Source: Sulfurimonas sp. (GTDB lineage Bacteria; Campylobacterota; Campylobacteria; Campylobacterales; Sulfurimonadaceae). Taken from it: a stretch of 9,779 bases of DNA. The notes beneath the pieces are model-generated. The model did no database searches. It was not told where the DNA came from and saw only the letters and a list, made by a program, of their open reading frames with translations. The translations under genes were made by a program, and so were the position numbers. Below are positions 1 through 6,411 of this stretch, piece by piece; position 1 is the first letter of the stretch, and every line of letters begins with the position of its first letter. The stretch lies in assembly GCA_003978475.1 (NCBI GenBank), contig QNZR01000234.1:1-9779 (forward strand). The letters are read 5' to 3'.

Positions 1-79
1 CAACCAGTGCAATAAATCCGCCGCCAAACGAGTAGAGAAAAAGAATAATATACCCGTAGGTACTGAGATTGCTTAACAT
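1..79 (-). CDS. DedA/VTT-type membrane protein, N-terminal fragment cut by window edge
   Basis: An ATG at 79 (minus strand) opens a frame of 26 complete codons that runs off the left edge. The peptide starts MLSNLSTYGYIILFLYSFGG and continues GFIALV: a short polar start, then a hydrophobic stretch broken by a Gly-Gly-Gly. From memory this matches the N-terminus of small DedA/SNARE-associated (VTT) inner-membrane proteins of Campylobacterota; such proteins are linked to lipid transport and membrane homeostasis. A GGAAGA sequence a few bases before the ATG can serve as ribosome binding site. It lies 35 bp behind the uvrB stop on the same strand, so co-transcription with uvrB is likely. The palindrome TTACATGTAA sits in the gap. 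Only the N-terminus is visible, so the family call is moderate and the function is inferred. Confidence 0.6.
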   Translation of the reverse strand, partial: MLSNLSTYGYIILFLYSFGGGFIALV

Positions 80-103
80 TTCTTCCAAAGAAGATCCTTT
101 ATG

Positions 104-113
104 TTACATGTAA
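104..113. repeat. Palindrome TTACATGTAA, copy 1 (uvrB-dedA gap)
   Basis: Perfect 10-bp palindrome one base beyond the uvrB stop codon and 24 bp before the ATG of the DedA-like gene. The same core occurs at 7407-7422 and 9350-9361. As RNA it could only form a 3-bp stem, so a DNA-level protein site is more plausible than a terminator. Function unknown. Confidence 0.7.
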
Positions 114-114
114 T

Positions 115-2097
115 TTAGAGTTGCTTGATTTTGGCAATTTCATCACGCAGCCGTGCCGCCTCTTCAAATTCAAGCTGTTTGGCTGCTTGTTTCATCTTGT
201 CATTAAGATCTTTCAGCAGTTTTTTTCGTTCCGATGCGGGCATTTTATCTGCTTTTTGACTACGGTTGTATAACTCACCGGCATCTTCAAGTTTTAAATT
301 TTCATCTAAGGTGCGTTTGACCCCCGTCGGCGTAATGTTGTGTGCTTTATTGTAGGCCTCTTGTTTCTCGCGACGTTCCTGGGTTTTTGCCATGGCACGC
401 TCCATAGAGCCGGTGATTTTATTGGCATAGAGAATGACGCGTCCTTCAATATTGCGCGCGGCACGCCCAATGGTCTGGGTAAGTGCCGTCTCACTGCGTA
501 AAAACCCCTCTTTGTCGGCATCTAAAATGGCAACCAGACTGACTTCGGGAAGGTCCAGTCCTTCACGCAAAAGGTTAATGCCGATGAGCACGTCAAAAAT
601 ACCGGTACGCAGTGCCCGAATAATCTGGTTGCGCTCAATGGCGTCAATATCAGAATGCATATACTGCACTTTTACGCCAAAGTCTGCCAGATATTTACTC
701 AAAGCCTCCGCCATTTTTTTGGTGAGTACGGTCACGAGCACACGATCACCTTTGGCGACGGTTTTTTTAATTTCATCGTGCAGGTCTTCAACTTGGTTAT
801 CTGAAGATTTAACCACTACCTGCGGATCCAGCAGTCCGGTCGGACGGATAATTTGCTGGGCTACGACACTGGAGCGATCCAGTTCATAGGCATTGGGCGT
901 GGCAGAGACAAAAAGGTAGTGCGGTGCCTTGACAATGTACTCTTCAAGTCGAAACGGACGGTTATCCAGAGCACTGGGAAGTCGAAAACCGTGTTCAACC
1001 AGCACCTCTTTACGGCTGCGGTCTCCAGCATACATGCCGCGAAACTGTGGCAGACTCACATGCGATTCATCGACAATGACCAGATACTCTTTATGGTGAA
1101 TATCGAAATAGTCCAGTAGCGTATAGGGAGCTTCACCGGGTTTTTTGTCGGTAAGATGGCGGGAATAGTTCTCAATACCTTTGCACATACCCACCGTCTC
1201 CATCATCTCAAGATCAAACTCGGTACGTTGTTTGAGCCGCTGGGCTTCAACAATTTTACCCTCTTTTAAAAAGTAGTCCAGCCGTTCATCCAGCTCCTCT
1301 TCAATGCGTTTGACGGCACGGGAAAGTTTCTCTTTGCTCACGCTAAATTGACTGGTGGCGTAGATGGTGACTTTTTCCAGTGACTCCAGCCGGTTGTTGC
1401 TGATGACCTCAAAGGTATGGATGGACTCTACCTCGTCGCCGAAAAACTCAATACGTACCGCCTGATCTTCCATGTAAGGCGGGTAGATGTCAACAACATC
1501 GCCGCTCACGCGAATGTGTCCGCTCTCAAAGACCGTATCATTACGGCTGTAACCCATGTCAATAAGACGCAGCAACAGGGCTTTTTGTGAGATTTCATAG
1601 CCAATATCGAGTACCTGTACCATCTTTTCATACTCTTCAGGATCCCCCAGACCGTAGTTCGCCGAGACCGATGCCACGACAATGACATCATCATAACTTA
1701 ACAAATTGGCAGTGGCTGAGAGACGCAGTCTCTCCAGTTCATCATTGATGGCACTGTCTTTTTCAATGAAAAGATCCTGACGTGGAATGTACGCTTCGGG
1801 TTGGTAATAATCATAGTAGCTAATAAAATACTCGACATGATTATTGGGGAAAAACCCGCGAAACTCCGAGTAGAGCTGTGCCGCCAATGTTTTGTTGTGG
1901 GTCATGATAATGGTCGGCATTCTGGTTTGTTCAATAATCTTTGCCATCGTGTAGGTTTTACCGCTGCCGGTAACCCCTTCGAGTGTCTGGTAGCGGTTGC
2001 CGTCTAAAATGCTCTTCGAGAGCACCGCTATGGCCTGTGGCTGGTCTCCCGCCGGAGCATAGGGTGTAACCGCTTTGAAATCATTATCTTTTATCAT
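115..2097 (-). CDS. uvrB: Excinuclease ABC subunit B (UvrB)
   Basis: UvrB is the damage-verifying ATPase of nucleotide excision repair; it is loaded onto DNA by UvrA and then recruits UvrC. The 660-residue product has the normal family length. Visible landmarks are the start region TPYAPAGDQPQAI (11-23), Walker A GVTGSGKT (41-48), the tyrosine-rich beta-hairpin around 90-105 (YFISYYDYYQPEAYIP) that clamps a DNA strand, helicase motif II DESH (343-346), SATP (398-401), motif VI QTIGRAARN (541-549), and the C-terminal UVR domain (about 626-660, ending LEFEEAARLRDEIAKIKQL) that binds UvrC. The ATG at 2097 gives the expected N-terminus and no other start is close. No Shine-Dalgarno sequence precedes it; instead a TATAAT box ends 7 nt upstream, suggesting a leaderless transcript. 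The gene is divergent from the zapB-like/metK cluster, and the DedA-like gene follows on the same strand. Confidence 0.97.
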   Translation of the reverse strand: MIKDNDFKAVTPYAPAGDQPQAIAVLSKSILDGNRYQTLEGVTGSGKTYTMAKIIEQTRMPTIIMTHNKTLAAQLYSEFRGFFPNNHVEYFISYYDYYQPEAYIPRQDLFIEKDSAINDELERLRLSATANLLSYDDVIVVASVSANYGLGDPEEYEKMVQVLDIGYEISQKALLLRLIDMGYSRNDTVFESGHIRVSGDVVDIYPPYMEDQAVRIEFFGDEVESIHTFEVISNNRLESLEKVTIYATSQFSVSKEKLSRAVKRIEEELDERLDYFLKEGKIVEAQRLKQRTEFDLEMMETVGMCKGIENYSRHLTDKKPGEAPYTLLDYFDIHHKEYLVIVDESHVSLPQFRGMYAGDRSRKEVLVEHGFRLPSALDNRPFRLEEYIVKAPHYLFVSATPNAYELDRSSVVAQQIIRPTGLLDPQVVVKSSDNQVEDLHDEIKKTVAKGDRVLVTVLTKKMAEALSKYLADFGVKVQYMHSDIDAIERNQIIRALRTGIFDVLIGINLLREGLDLPEVSLVAILDADKEGFLRSETALTQTIGRAARNIEGRVILYANKITGSMERAMAKTQERREKQEAYNKAHNITPTGVKRTLDENLKLEDAGELYNRSQKADKMPASERKKLLKDLNDKMKQAAKQLEFEEAARLRDEIAKIKQL

Positions 2098-2104
2098 AAG
2101 TGTG

Positions 2105-2112
2105 ATTATAGC
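2105..2112 (-). promoter_or_regulatory. uvrB promoter -10 box (GCTATAAT)
   Basis: On the minus strand an A-rich run is followed by GCTATAAT, the same octamer found before ndk and before the RNA helicase. Seven bases (CACACTT) separate it from the uvrB ATG, so initiation at the usual 6-8 nt places the 5' end at or within a base or two of the start codon. No good -35 box is seen, which is normal for sigma-70 promoters of Campylobacterota. Confidence 0.6.
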
Positions 2113-2191
2113 TTTTTCTTGATAATGCGACGATTTTATTGCCGAGTTTCACGAATGCCTATTGAAGTCACGGGCATGCTTTTTAAATCGT

Positions 2192-2206
2192 TAATAATAA
2201 TTTTTA
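2192..2206. promoter_or_regulatory. Possible Fur-box-like site
   Basis: TAATAATAATTTTTA matches the H. pylori Fur box TAATAATnATTATTA (recalled consensus) at 13 of 14 defined positions. It overlaps an 8-bp inverted repeat, TTAATAAT (2191-2198) with ATTATTAA (2209-2216). It lies about 35 bp before the likely -10 box of the downstream gene. The region is very AT-rich, so a chance match is quite possible. Confidence 0.3.
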
Positions 2207-2240
2207 GAATTATTAAATGATAGATTAATTAATAACTCTG

Positions 2241-2246
2241 TAAAAT
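2241..2246 (+). promoter_or_regulatory. Candidate -10 box for the zapB-like/zapA-like/metK cluster
   Basis: TAAAAT, 27 bp before the ATG at 2274, is the best -10-like hexamer in the divergent intergenic region on the plus strand. No clear -35 box accompanies it. The 176-bp intergenic region otherwise holds only AT-rich dyads. Confidence 0.3.
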
Positions 2247-2273
2247 GTTCCTAAAAATCATGGATAAATAAGA

Positions 2274-2501
2274 ATGGAACAACGATCGACAATAGAAAAT
2301 TTGAGTGACAAAGTTTCACTGGTATTACAAAAATATGACGAATTAAAGAGTGAAAATGAGGTGTTGCGAAACGAGTTGATTACCTTGCGATCGCAAAGCG
2401 GCGGTAAAGATGAGGAGCTGGAGCGTCTTAGAGAAGAGAATGCGATGAAAGACCTTGAAATTGAAGAGATTGTCAATAAAATTGAGGGTATTCTTTCGTA
2501 A
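2274..2501 (+). CDS. Small coiled-coil protein, possibly ZapB-like
   Basis: A 75-residue acidic protein with no membrane segment. Almost the whole length (about 5-72) is one predicted coiled coil: spaced Leu/Ile/Val residues in runs such as VSLVLQKYDELKSENEVLRN and LERLREENAMKDLEIEEIV, with abundant Glu, Lys and Asn. The size, composition and single-coil design resemble ZapB, the antiparallel coiled-coil divisome factor that binds ZapA. The next gene, 16 bp downstream, encodes a ZapA-like protein, which supports the pairing. No enzyme motif exists, and small coiled coils are easily mistaken for one another, so the assignment rests on context. The start is the ATG at 2274; an upstream ATG at 2260 stops after three codons. 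The ribosome binding site is weak. Confidence 0.6.
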   Translation: MEQRSTIENLSDKVSLVLQKYDELKSENEVLRNELITLRSQSGGKDEELERLREENAMKDLEIEEIVNKIEGILS

Positions 2502-2517
2502 GAGAGAGTCATAATTA

Positions 2518-2745
2518 ATGAAAAAAAAGATTTGTCTTCGTATTAACTCCACTCCGTTTAATATTGACGTGGAGGAGGAGTTTGCCGCCTACTTGAACCG
2601 TGCCATGCAGGATGATTTCAATGTTGAAGGTAACAACGATGTCAAAATTGTGCTTCAGGCATATGTACGAAAGAACTATCAGCTCTATGAAAACGAGAAG
2701 CGTATGAAGCAGATACATCAGGCGATTAGCAAGACAATCGATTAG
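2518..2745 (+). CDS. Small ZapA-like cell-division protein (tentative)
   Basis: A 75-residue protein. An N-terminal strand-turn-strand segment (KICLRINSTPFNIDVEEEF, about 4-22) is followed by helices including NNDVKIVLQAYVRKNYQLY (39-57) and a Lys-rich C-terminal helix. Short ZapA proteins share this plan: a small beta unit, then a long helix carrying a conserved 'aalni/yel' stretch similar to LQAYVRKNYQLYENEK here. ZapA binds FtsZ filaments and promotes their bundling at midcell. The preceding coiled-coil gene would be the ZapB-like partner and metK follows 36 bp later, so the three are probably co-transcribed. Sequence resemblance is judged by eye and is weak; it could also be an unassigned lineage-specific protein. 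ATG start; a GA-rich AAGAGAGAG stretch upstream is the only ribosome binding site candidate. Confidence 0.55.
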   Translation: MKKKICLRINSTPFNIDVEEEFAAYLNRAMQDDFNVEGNNDVKIVLQAYVRKNYQLYENEKRMKQIHQAISKTID

Positions 2746-2781
2746 AGACACAAGTACGCATCGTAATTGAAAGGAAATGGA

Positions 2782-3939
2782 TTGAGTCAAGAGTATATTT
2801 TTACTTCCGAGTCAGTAACGGAGGGACACCCCGATAAAATGGCAGATCAAATCAGTGATGCCATTTTGGACTATATTATTGAGCATGACCCCAATGCCCG
2901 TGTGGCATGTGAGACAATGGTCTCTAACGGTTTTTGCATGATTGCCGGGGAGCTGAAAACAACCTGTTATGCTCCTATGCAGGATATTGCACGACGGGTC
3001 ATTGAAGAGATCGGGTATATTGATGCACGTTACGGATTTGATTCCCGTTCTGCTGCCGTGCTTAACGGTATTGGCGAGCAGTCTGCCGATATTAATCAGG
3101 GGGTAGATCAGGCAGGCGGTGAGATCGGTGCCGGAGATCAGGGGCTGATGTTTGGTTATGCCTGTCAAGAGACCAAAGAGCTGATGCCGTTACCCATTCA
3201 TTTGGCACATCGTCTCACAGAGCGTCTGGCGCAGGTACGCAAAGAGGGGATTGTCCCTTATTTGCGACCTGACGGCAAAGCACAAATCAGTGTGAAATAT
3301 ATTAACGACAAGCCGGTTTCTGTTGAGACGGTAGTGGTTTCAACACAACATCATGACGGGATAGATCAGGAACAGTTGCACCGGGATGTGATTACGCATG
3401 TTATTGAACATGTTATTCCTGCAGCATTGTTAAGCCGCGAGGTAAAGTATCATATTAACCCGACCGGAAACTTTGTCATTGGCGGTCCTCAGGGTGATGC
3501 CGGATTGACAGGTCGTAAAATTATTGTCGATACCTACGGAGGCAGCTGTCCTCACGGCGGAGGTGCTTTTAGCGGGAAAGATCCGACCAAGGTCGATCGT
3601 TCTGCCGCCTATGCTGCACGCTATGTGGCAAAAAATCTGGTGGCTTCGGGTGCTTGTGAACGTGCCACCATTCAGGTAGCGTATGCCATTGGTGTGGTAA
3701 AACCGGTTTCTATTATGATAGATGCCCACGGTACGGAAAAAGTGGCAGAAGAGCGTCTTGAAGCATGTGTTAAAGCGCTGTTTGATTTAACGCCAAAAGG
3801 TATTATTGATACGTTGGATCTTCTGCGCCCCATCTATAGAAAAACAGCGGCTTATGGTCACTTTGGACGTGAGATTGAGGAGTTCACATGGGAAAGAACC
3901 GATAAAGTCGATGCCATTCAAAAGTTTTTGGGGCTTTGA
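2782..3939 (+). CDS. metK: S-adenosylmethionine synthetase (MetK)
   Basis: This cytoplasmic enzyme makes S-adenosylmethionine from methionine and ATP, the methyl donor for the cell. The 385-residue product matches the family length. Seen in it are the N-terminal signature TSESVTEGHPDKMADQISDA (ATP/Mg-binding His16 and Asp18), the hexapeptide GAGDQG (116-121) of the active-site loop, and the P-loop-like GGGAFSGKDPTKVDRSAAY (259-277) with its phosphate-contacting Lys residues. Start choice: the frame is open to a TTG at 2767, but the TTG at 2782 has AAGGA six bases upstream and gives MSQEYIFTSES, the usual length before this signature. An ATG at 2777 is out of frame. The gene is probably co-transcribed with the two small genes before it. 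No SAM riboswitch-like structure is evident upstream. Confidence 0.96.
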   Translation: MSQEYIFTSESVTEGHPDKMADQISDAILDYIIEHDPNARVACETMVSNGFCMIAGELKTTCYAPMQDIARRVIEEIGYIDARYGFDSRSAAVLNGIGEQSADINQGVDQAGGEIGAGDQGLMFGYACQETKELMPLPIHLAHRLTERLAQVRKEGIVPYLRPDGKAQISVKYINDKPVSVETVVVSTQHHDGIDQEQLHRDVITHVIEHVIPAALLSREVKYHINPTGNFVIGGPQGDAGLTGRKIIVDTYGGSCPHGGGAFSGKDPTKVDRSAAYAARYVAKNLVASGACERATIQVAYAIGVVKPVSIMIDAHGTEKVAEERLEACVKALFDLTPKGIIDTLDLLRPIYRKTAAYGHFGREIEEFTWERTDKVDAIQKFLGL

Positions 3940-4022
3940 GTCAGGGAGCCGATGCGAAAGTGACATCACTCTTACATATCCAGAGGTAATACATCGCTTT
4001 TAGCTACGTTTAAAACTCTTAT

Positions 4023-4031
4023 TGGTATAGT
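4023..4031 (+). promoter_or_regulatory. fdxA promoter, extended -10 (TGGTATAGT)
   Basis: TGG followed by TATAGT is an extended -10 element 27 bp before the fdxA start codon. It lies in the 119-bp gap after metK, which otherwise shows only a short AGTGAcaTCACT dyad (3959-3970). The gap and strong ribosome binding site suggest that fdxA is transcribed on its own. Confidence 0.45.
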
Positions 4032-4058
4032 TTTCAGTATTAAACAATAGGAGATTTT

Positions 4059-4316
4059 ATGGCTGTAATTATTACTGACACTTGCATCAACTGTGGTGCT
4101 TGTATCGATGAATGTCCAACAGAGGCAATTGTTGACGAGGACGATAACCCGACGGGTGAGGAGATTTACTACGTCTATGCAGACAAATGTGTAGAGTGTA
4201 TAGGTCACCACGATGAGCCAGCATGTGCTACCGCATGTCCTACCGAGGGGTGTATTGTTTGGGGTGAAAACCCAGATACCGAAGGTGCCGTTCCCGGTGA
4301 GCCTTGCGTTGAGTAA
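4059..4316 (+). CDS. fdxA: 2[4Fe-4S] ferredoxin (Alvin-type, FdxA)
   Basis: A small soluble electron carrier of 85 residues, very acidic as expected for a ferredoxin. The first cluster motif is Cys9-x2-Cys12-x2-Cys15-x3-Cys19-Pro. The second is Cys44-x2-Cys47-x8-Cys56-x3-Cys60-Pro, with the long insertion and extra nearby Cys65 that mark Allochromatium vinosum-type 2[4Fe-4S] ferredoxins, which have very low redox potentials. A further cysteine, Cys83, sits in the C-terminal tail. The ATG has a strong ribosome binding site (AGGAG, 5 bp spacing). In C. jejuni the fdxA gene also precedes ndk and is reported to respond to iron; in Campylobacterota such ferredoxins may serve pyruvate/2-oxoglutarate oxidoreductases, but the partner cannot be read from this window. 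A hairpin follows the stop codon. Confidence 0.93.
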   Translation: MAVIITDTCINCGACIDECPTEAIVDEDDNPTGEEIYYVYADKCVECIGHHDEPACATACPTEGCIVWGENPDTEGAVPGEPCVE

Positions 4317-4321
4317 TCTCA

Positions 4322-4354
4322 GTCAATAAGTACCGCGTTTGGGTACTTATTGAC
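4322..4354 (+). terminator. Hairpin after fdxA, probable terminator
   Basis: A perfect 13-bp stem, GTCAATAAGTACC (4322-4334) with GGTACTTATTGAC (4342-4354), closes a 7-nt loop. It starts 5 bp after the fdxA stop. The following ACTTCTTC is only moderately U-rich, so termination may be incomplete or the hairpin may instead protect the mRNA 3' end. Confidence 0.65.
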
Positions 4355-4415
4355 ACTTCTTCAAGGGTAATTATTTCTCTTTTTTTCATTTAATCACAAA
4401 AACACTCTTTTTTTC

Positions 4416-4423
4416 GCTATAAT
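4416..4423 (+). promoter_or_regulatory. ndk operon promoter -10 box (GCTATAAT)
   Basis: GCTATAAT follows a run of seven T and lies 34 bp before the ndk ATG. A second T-run sits about two helical turns upstream. T-tracts in place of a -35 box are the typical sigma-70 promoter pattern of Campylobacterota. It would drive ndk through the HIT gene. Confidence 0.7.
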
Positions 4424-4457
4424 TGCACCCTATTTTTGAAATTATACAGGAGTTTTA

Positions 4458-4871
4458 ATGGAACGTACACTATCTATTATCAAGCCGGATGCGGTAGCAA
4501 AGGGCGTTATTGGTAAAATTTTAGATCGTTTTGAGAGTGCAGGATTACGCGTTGCTGCCACCAAAAAGATTCAATTGACGCGCCAAGATGCAGAAGCATT
4601 TTATGCTATCCATGCCGAGCGTCCTTTTTTCAATGATCTTGTCGATTTTATGATTAGCGGTCCGGTGGTTGTGAGTGTGCTTGAAGGAGAGGGTGCTGTT
4701 CTTAAGAATCGTGATCTCATGGGAGCCACCGATCCAAAAGAGGCAGAAGCCGGGACGATTCGTGCAGATTTTGCCGAAAATATCGATGCCAATGCCGTTC
4801 ACGGTAGCGATTCGGCAGAAAATGCTGTTAATGAAATTCATTTTTTCTTTGCCGATAGAGAAATTTCGTAG
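4458..4871 (+). CDS. ndk: Nucleoside diphosphate kinase
   Basis: This cytoplasmic enzyme transfers the terminal phosphate of ATP to other nucleoside diphosphates through a phosphohistidine, balancing NTP and dNTP pools. The 137-residue length is normal for bacteria. Visible signatures are ERTLSIIKPDAV at the N-terminus, the substrate-site segment RPFFNDLVDFMISGPVV (55-71), GATDPKEAEAGTIRADFA (89-106), and the catalytic NAVHGSDS with His115. The ATG has a strong AGGAG ribosome binding site 6 bp away. It is the first gene of a compact operon; the next start codon lies only 8 bp after its stop. Neighbours match H. pylori and C. jejuni, where ndk also precedes the yceD-like/rpmF/plsX/fabH set. 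Confidence 0.97.
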   Translation: MERTLSIIKPDAVAKGVIGKILDRFESAGLRVAATKKIQLTRQDAEAFYAIHAERPFFNDLVDFMISGPVVVSVLEGEGAVLKNRDLMGATDPKEAEAGTIRADFAENIDANAVHGSDSAENAVNEIHFFFADREIS

Positions 4872-4879
4872 TATAACGG

Positions 4880-5245
4880 ATGAAAATTGAGTGCCGACGC
4901 ATCGGTAAAACGCCGATTGAGTTTACGCTCGAAAAAGAGGAGATTCGTTTTTTTGGTTCAATAGTGTTTCAAAAAGGCTCTCTTTTTTATGTAAATGGTC
5001 ATATTGAGGGGCACTTTAATGCCCCGTGTGATATATGTGCCGAACCTTTTGATACAATACTGAATGAAGTTATAGAGATTCTGGTTTCAGACGGTATGTA
5101 TAAAGGTATGGATGAGGCGCTTGATGTTGTGGAAATGACGGACTCCGTAGTCGATATGGAGACGATTTTTCACTCTGAAATCGAGTTAATCAAGTGCGAC
5201 TATCGACGTTGCCCTGACTGTGACAATATCACAGTCAATCATTAA
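4880..5245 (+). CDS. yceD: YceD/DUF177-family protein
   Basis: A 121-residue protein of the DUF177 (YceD) family, which is almost always encoded just before rpmF, as here. The family is associated with 23S rRNA processing or L32/ribosome assembly, though the mechanism is poorly defined. Family features seen are a beta-rich N-terminal half, the pair CDIC (Cys50, Cys53), an acidic middle (GMDEALDVVEMTDSVVDMETIF), and a C-terminal cysteine cluster at Cys106, Cys111 and Cys114 (CPDC). Two CxxC pairs suggest a metal site, probably zinc (inference). The start at 4880 lies 8 bp after the ndk stop and has no clear ribosome binding site, so translation is probably coupled to ndk. Confidence 0.85.
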   Translation: MKIECRRIGKTPIEFTLEKEEIRFFGSIVFQKGSLFYVNGHIEGHFNAPCDICAEPFDTILNEVIEILVSDGMYKGMDEALDVVEMTDSVVDMETIFHSEIELIKCDYRRCPDCDNITVNH

Positions 5246-5259
5246 AGAAAGGAATTATC

Positions 5260-5409
5260 ATGGCAGTACCTAAGAGACGAGTGAGTCATACCCGATCCGC
5301 CAAACGCAGAACTCACTATAAAATTTCACTAGCACGTCCCGTAAAAGACAAGGACGGCACGTATAAACTACCCCATCATGTTAACCCGACTACCGGTGAG
5401 TATAAATAA
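5260..5409 (+). CDS. rpmF: 50S ribosomal protein bL32
   Basis: A 49-residue very basic protein beginning MAVPKRRVSHTRSAKRRTHY, the hallmark N-terminus of bL32, with the C-terminal KLPHHVNPTTGEYK. The four zinc-binding cysteines of zinc-type L32 are absent. The region carries KDKDGTYKLPHHVNPTTGEY instead, the cysteine-free form usual in Campylobacterota, so this is a family variant and not damage. The ATG has AAGGA six bases upstream, a strong site as expected for a ribosomal protein. It lies 14 bp after the yceD-like gene; its stop codon is immediately followed by the start region of plsX. This yceD-rpmF-plsX-fabH order couples ribosome production to lipid synthesis in many bacteria. Confidence 0.95.
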   Translation: MAVPKRRVSHTRSAKRRTHYKISLARPVKDKDGTYKLPHHVNPTTGEYK

Positions 5410-5412
5410 TTG

Positions 5413-6408
5413 ATGATCAGGATTGCAATTGATGCCATGGGTGGGGACTTTGGTCCCGAACCCATTGTCAAAGGGTGTATCCAGGCGCTTAAAGAGAAGC
5501 GGTTTCAACCCATTTTGGTGGGTAAAAAAGATGAGATTTTATCTCTGTTACCTAAGGGTTATATAGACAAAATTTCAATTGTTAACGCCGATGACGTCAT
5601 TGAGATGAGTGATGCCGCTACCGATGCGTTAAAACGTAAAAACAGCTCTATTTATGTCGCTGTTGATCTGGTTAAAAAAGGTAAAGCGGACGGTGTTGTT
5701 TCTGCCGGACACAGTGGTGCGACGATGACTCTGGCAACTTTGCGTCTGGGACGACTGAAGCATGTGACACGTCCGGCATTGGCTGCGCTTATGCCGACTA
5801 GACTTGGGAACCGCAGTATTTTACTGGACGCCGGTGCCAATGTTGACTGTAAAAGTGACAATCTTGTTGAGTTTGCGGTCATGGGGCGCCATTATGCCCA
5901 GGACATGCTAGGTATCGAGCAGCCTCGAACCGGATTGCTGGCAAATGGTGAAGAGGCATCTAAGGGTAATGAAGTCACCAAAGAGTCGTTTGCCAAACTG
6001 GAGCATTTTAACGGTTTTATGGGCAATGTCGAAGGCAATAATATTTTTGACGGCAGTTGCGATGTTATTGTCTGTGACGGTTTTGTCGGCAATTTGGTAC
6101 TCAAAGCCTCAGAAGGGGTTGCCAAGACGATTACGGAGCTGATTAAAGAGTATATTCGTAAATCTCCGGTTGCCATTACCGGAGCACTGTTAATGCGTAA
6201 AGTCTTTAAATTGCTTAAAAAACAGATGGATTATGCCGAGATTGGCGGTGCACCGCTCATCGGCATTAAGGGATGCGCCATTGTCAGTCACGGCAAAAGT
6301 AATCCTAAAGCGATTAAAAATGCCATATTCCAAGCCATTCGGTATGTTGACACCGGTGTCAATTCTCATATTGAAGCGACCTTAGGTGATATTGCAGAAA
6401 AAGGGTAG
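5413..6408 (+). CDS. plsX: Phosphate acyltransferase PlsX
   Basis: PlsX converts acyl-ACP and phosphate to acyl-phosphate, the donor used by PlsY for the first acylation in phospholipid synthesis. It acts at the cytoplasmic face of the membrane. The product is 331 residues, normal for the family. Signatures are IRIAIDAMGGDFGPEPIVKG at the start, VSAGHSGATMTLATLRLGRL near 100-118, the segment around DAGANVDCKSDNL, DVIVCDGFVGNLVLKASEG, and the C-terminal GGAPLIGIKGCAIVSHGKS. Start choice: TTG at 5410 and ATG at 5413 are adjacent in frame; a GGTGAG ribosome binding site lies inside the end of rpmF, 9 or 12 bp away respectively, so either is possible and the difference is one residue. The gap to rpmF is 3 bp, as is the gap to fabH, so translational coupling is likely. 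Confidence 0.96.
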   Translation: MIRIAIDAMGGDFGPEPIVKGCIQALKEKRFQPILVGKKDEILSLLPKGYIDKISIVNADDVIEMSDAATDALKRKNSSIYVAVDLVKKGKADGVVSAGHSGATMTLATLRLGRLKHVTRPALAALMPTRLGNRSILLDAGANVDCKSDNLVEFAVMGRHYAQDMLGIEQPRTGLLANGEEASKGNEVTKESFAKLEHFNGFMGNVEGNNIFDGSCDVIVCDGFVGNLVLKASEGVAKTITELIKEYIRKSPVAITGALLMRKVFKLLKKQMDYAEIGGAPLIGIKGCAIVSHGKSNPKAIKNAIFQAIRYVDTGVNSHIEATLGDIAEKG

Positions 6409-6411
6409 TTC

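Noticed and set aside
434..889. Plus-strand 151-codon open frame opposite uvrB
   Set aside because: It lies wholly inside uvrB on the other strand, has a Ser/Arg-rich composition typical of antisense shadows, and has no ribosome binding site or recognisable motif.
2155..2178. ATGCC ... GGCAT stem followed by TTTTT, a possible small terminator or small RNA end
   Set aside because: Only 5 bp of stem with a 14-nt loop and no gene or convincing promoter upstream on that strand.
2746..2781. Search for a SAM riboswitch before metK
   Set aside because: The gap to the preceding gene is only 36 bp, and nothing resembling a known SAM aptamer is seen there or in the 2098-2273 region.
3408..3413. Other ACATGT cores (3408-3413 in metK and 7642-7647 in the HIT gene)
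   Set aside because: They lack the TT...AA flanks of the intergenic palindromes and are explained by coding sequence.
3959..3970. Short dyad AGTGAcaTCACT after metK
   Set aside because: A 2-nt loop cannot form an RNA hairpin, there is no T-tract, and 5-bp arms are common by chance.
3806..4003. Plus-strand 65-codon frame overlapping the end of metK and running into the fdxA promoter region
   Set aside because: Most of it overlaps metK in another frame; no ribosome binding site and no family resemblance.
5260..5409. Loss of the zinc-binding cysteines in L32 as possible damage
   Set aside because: Cysteine-free L32 is the usual Campylobacterota form; length and flanks are intact.
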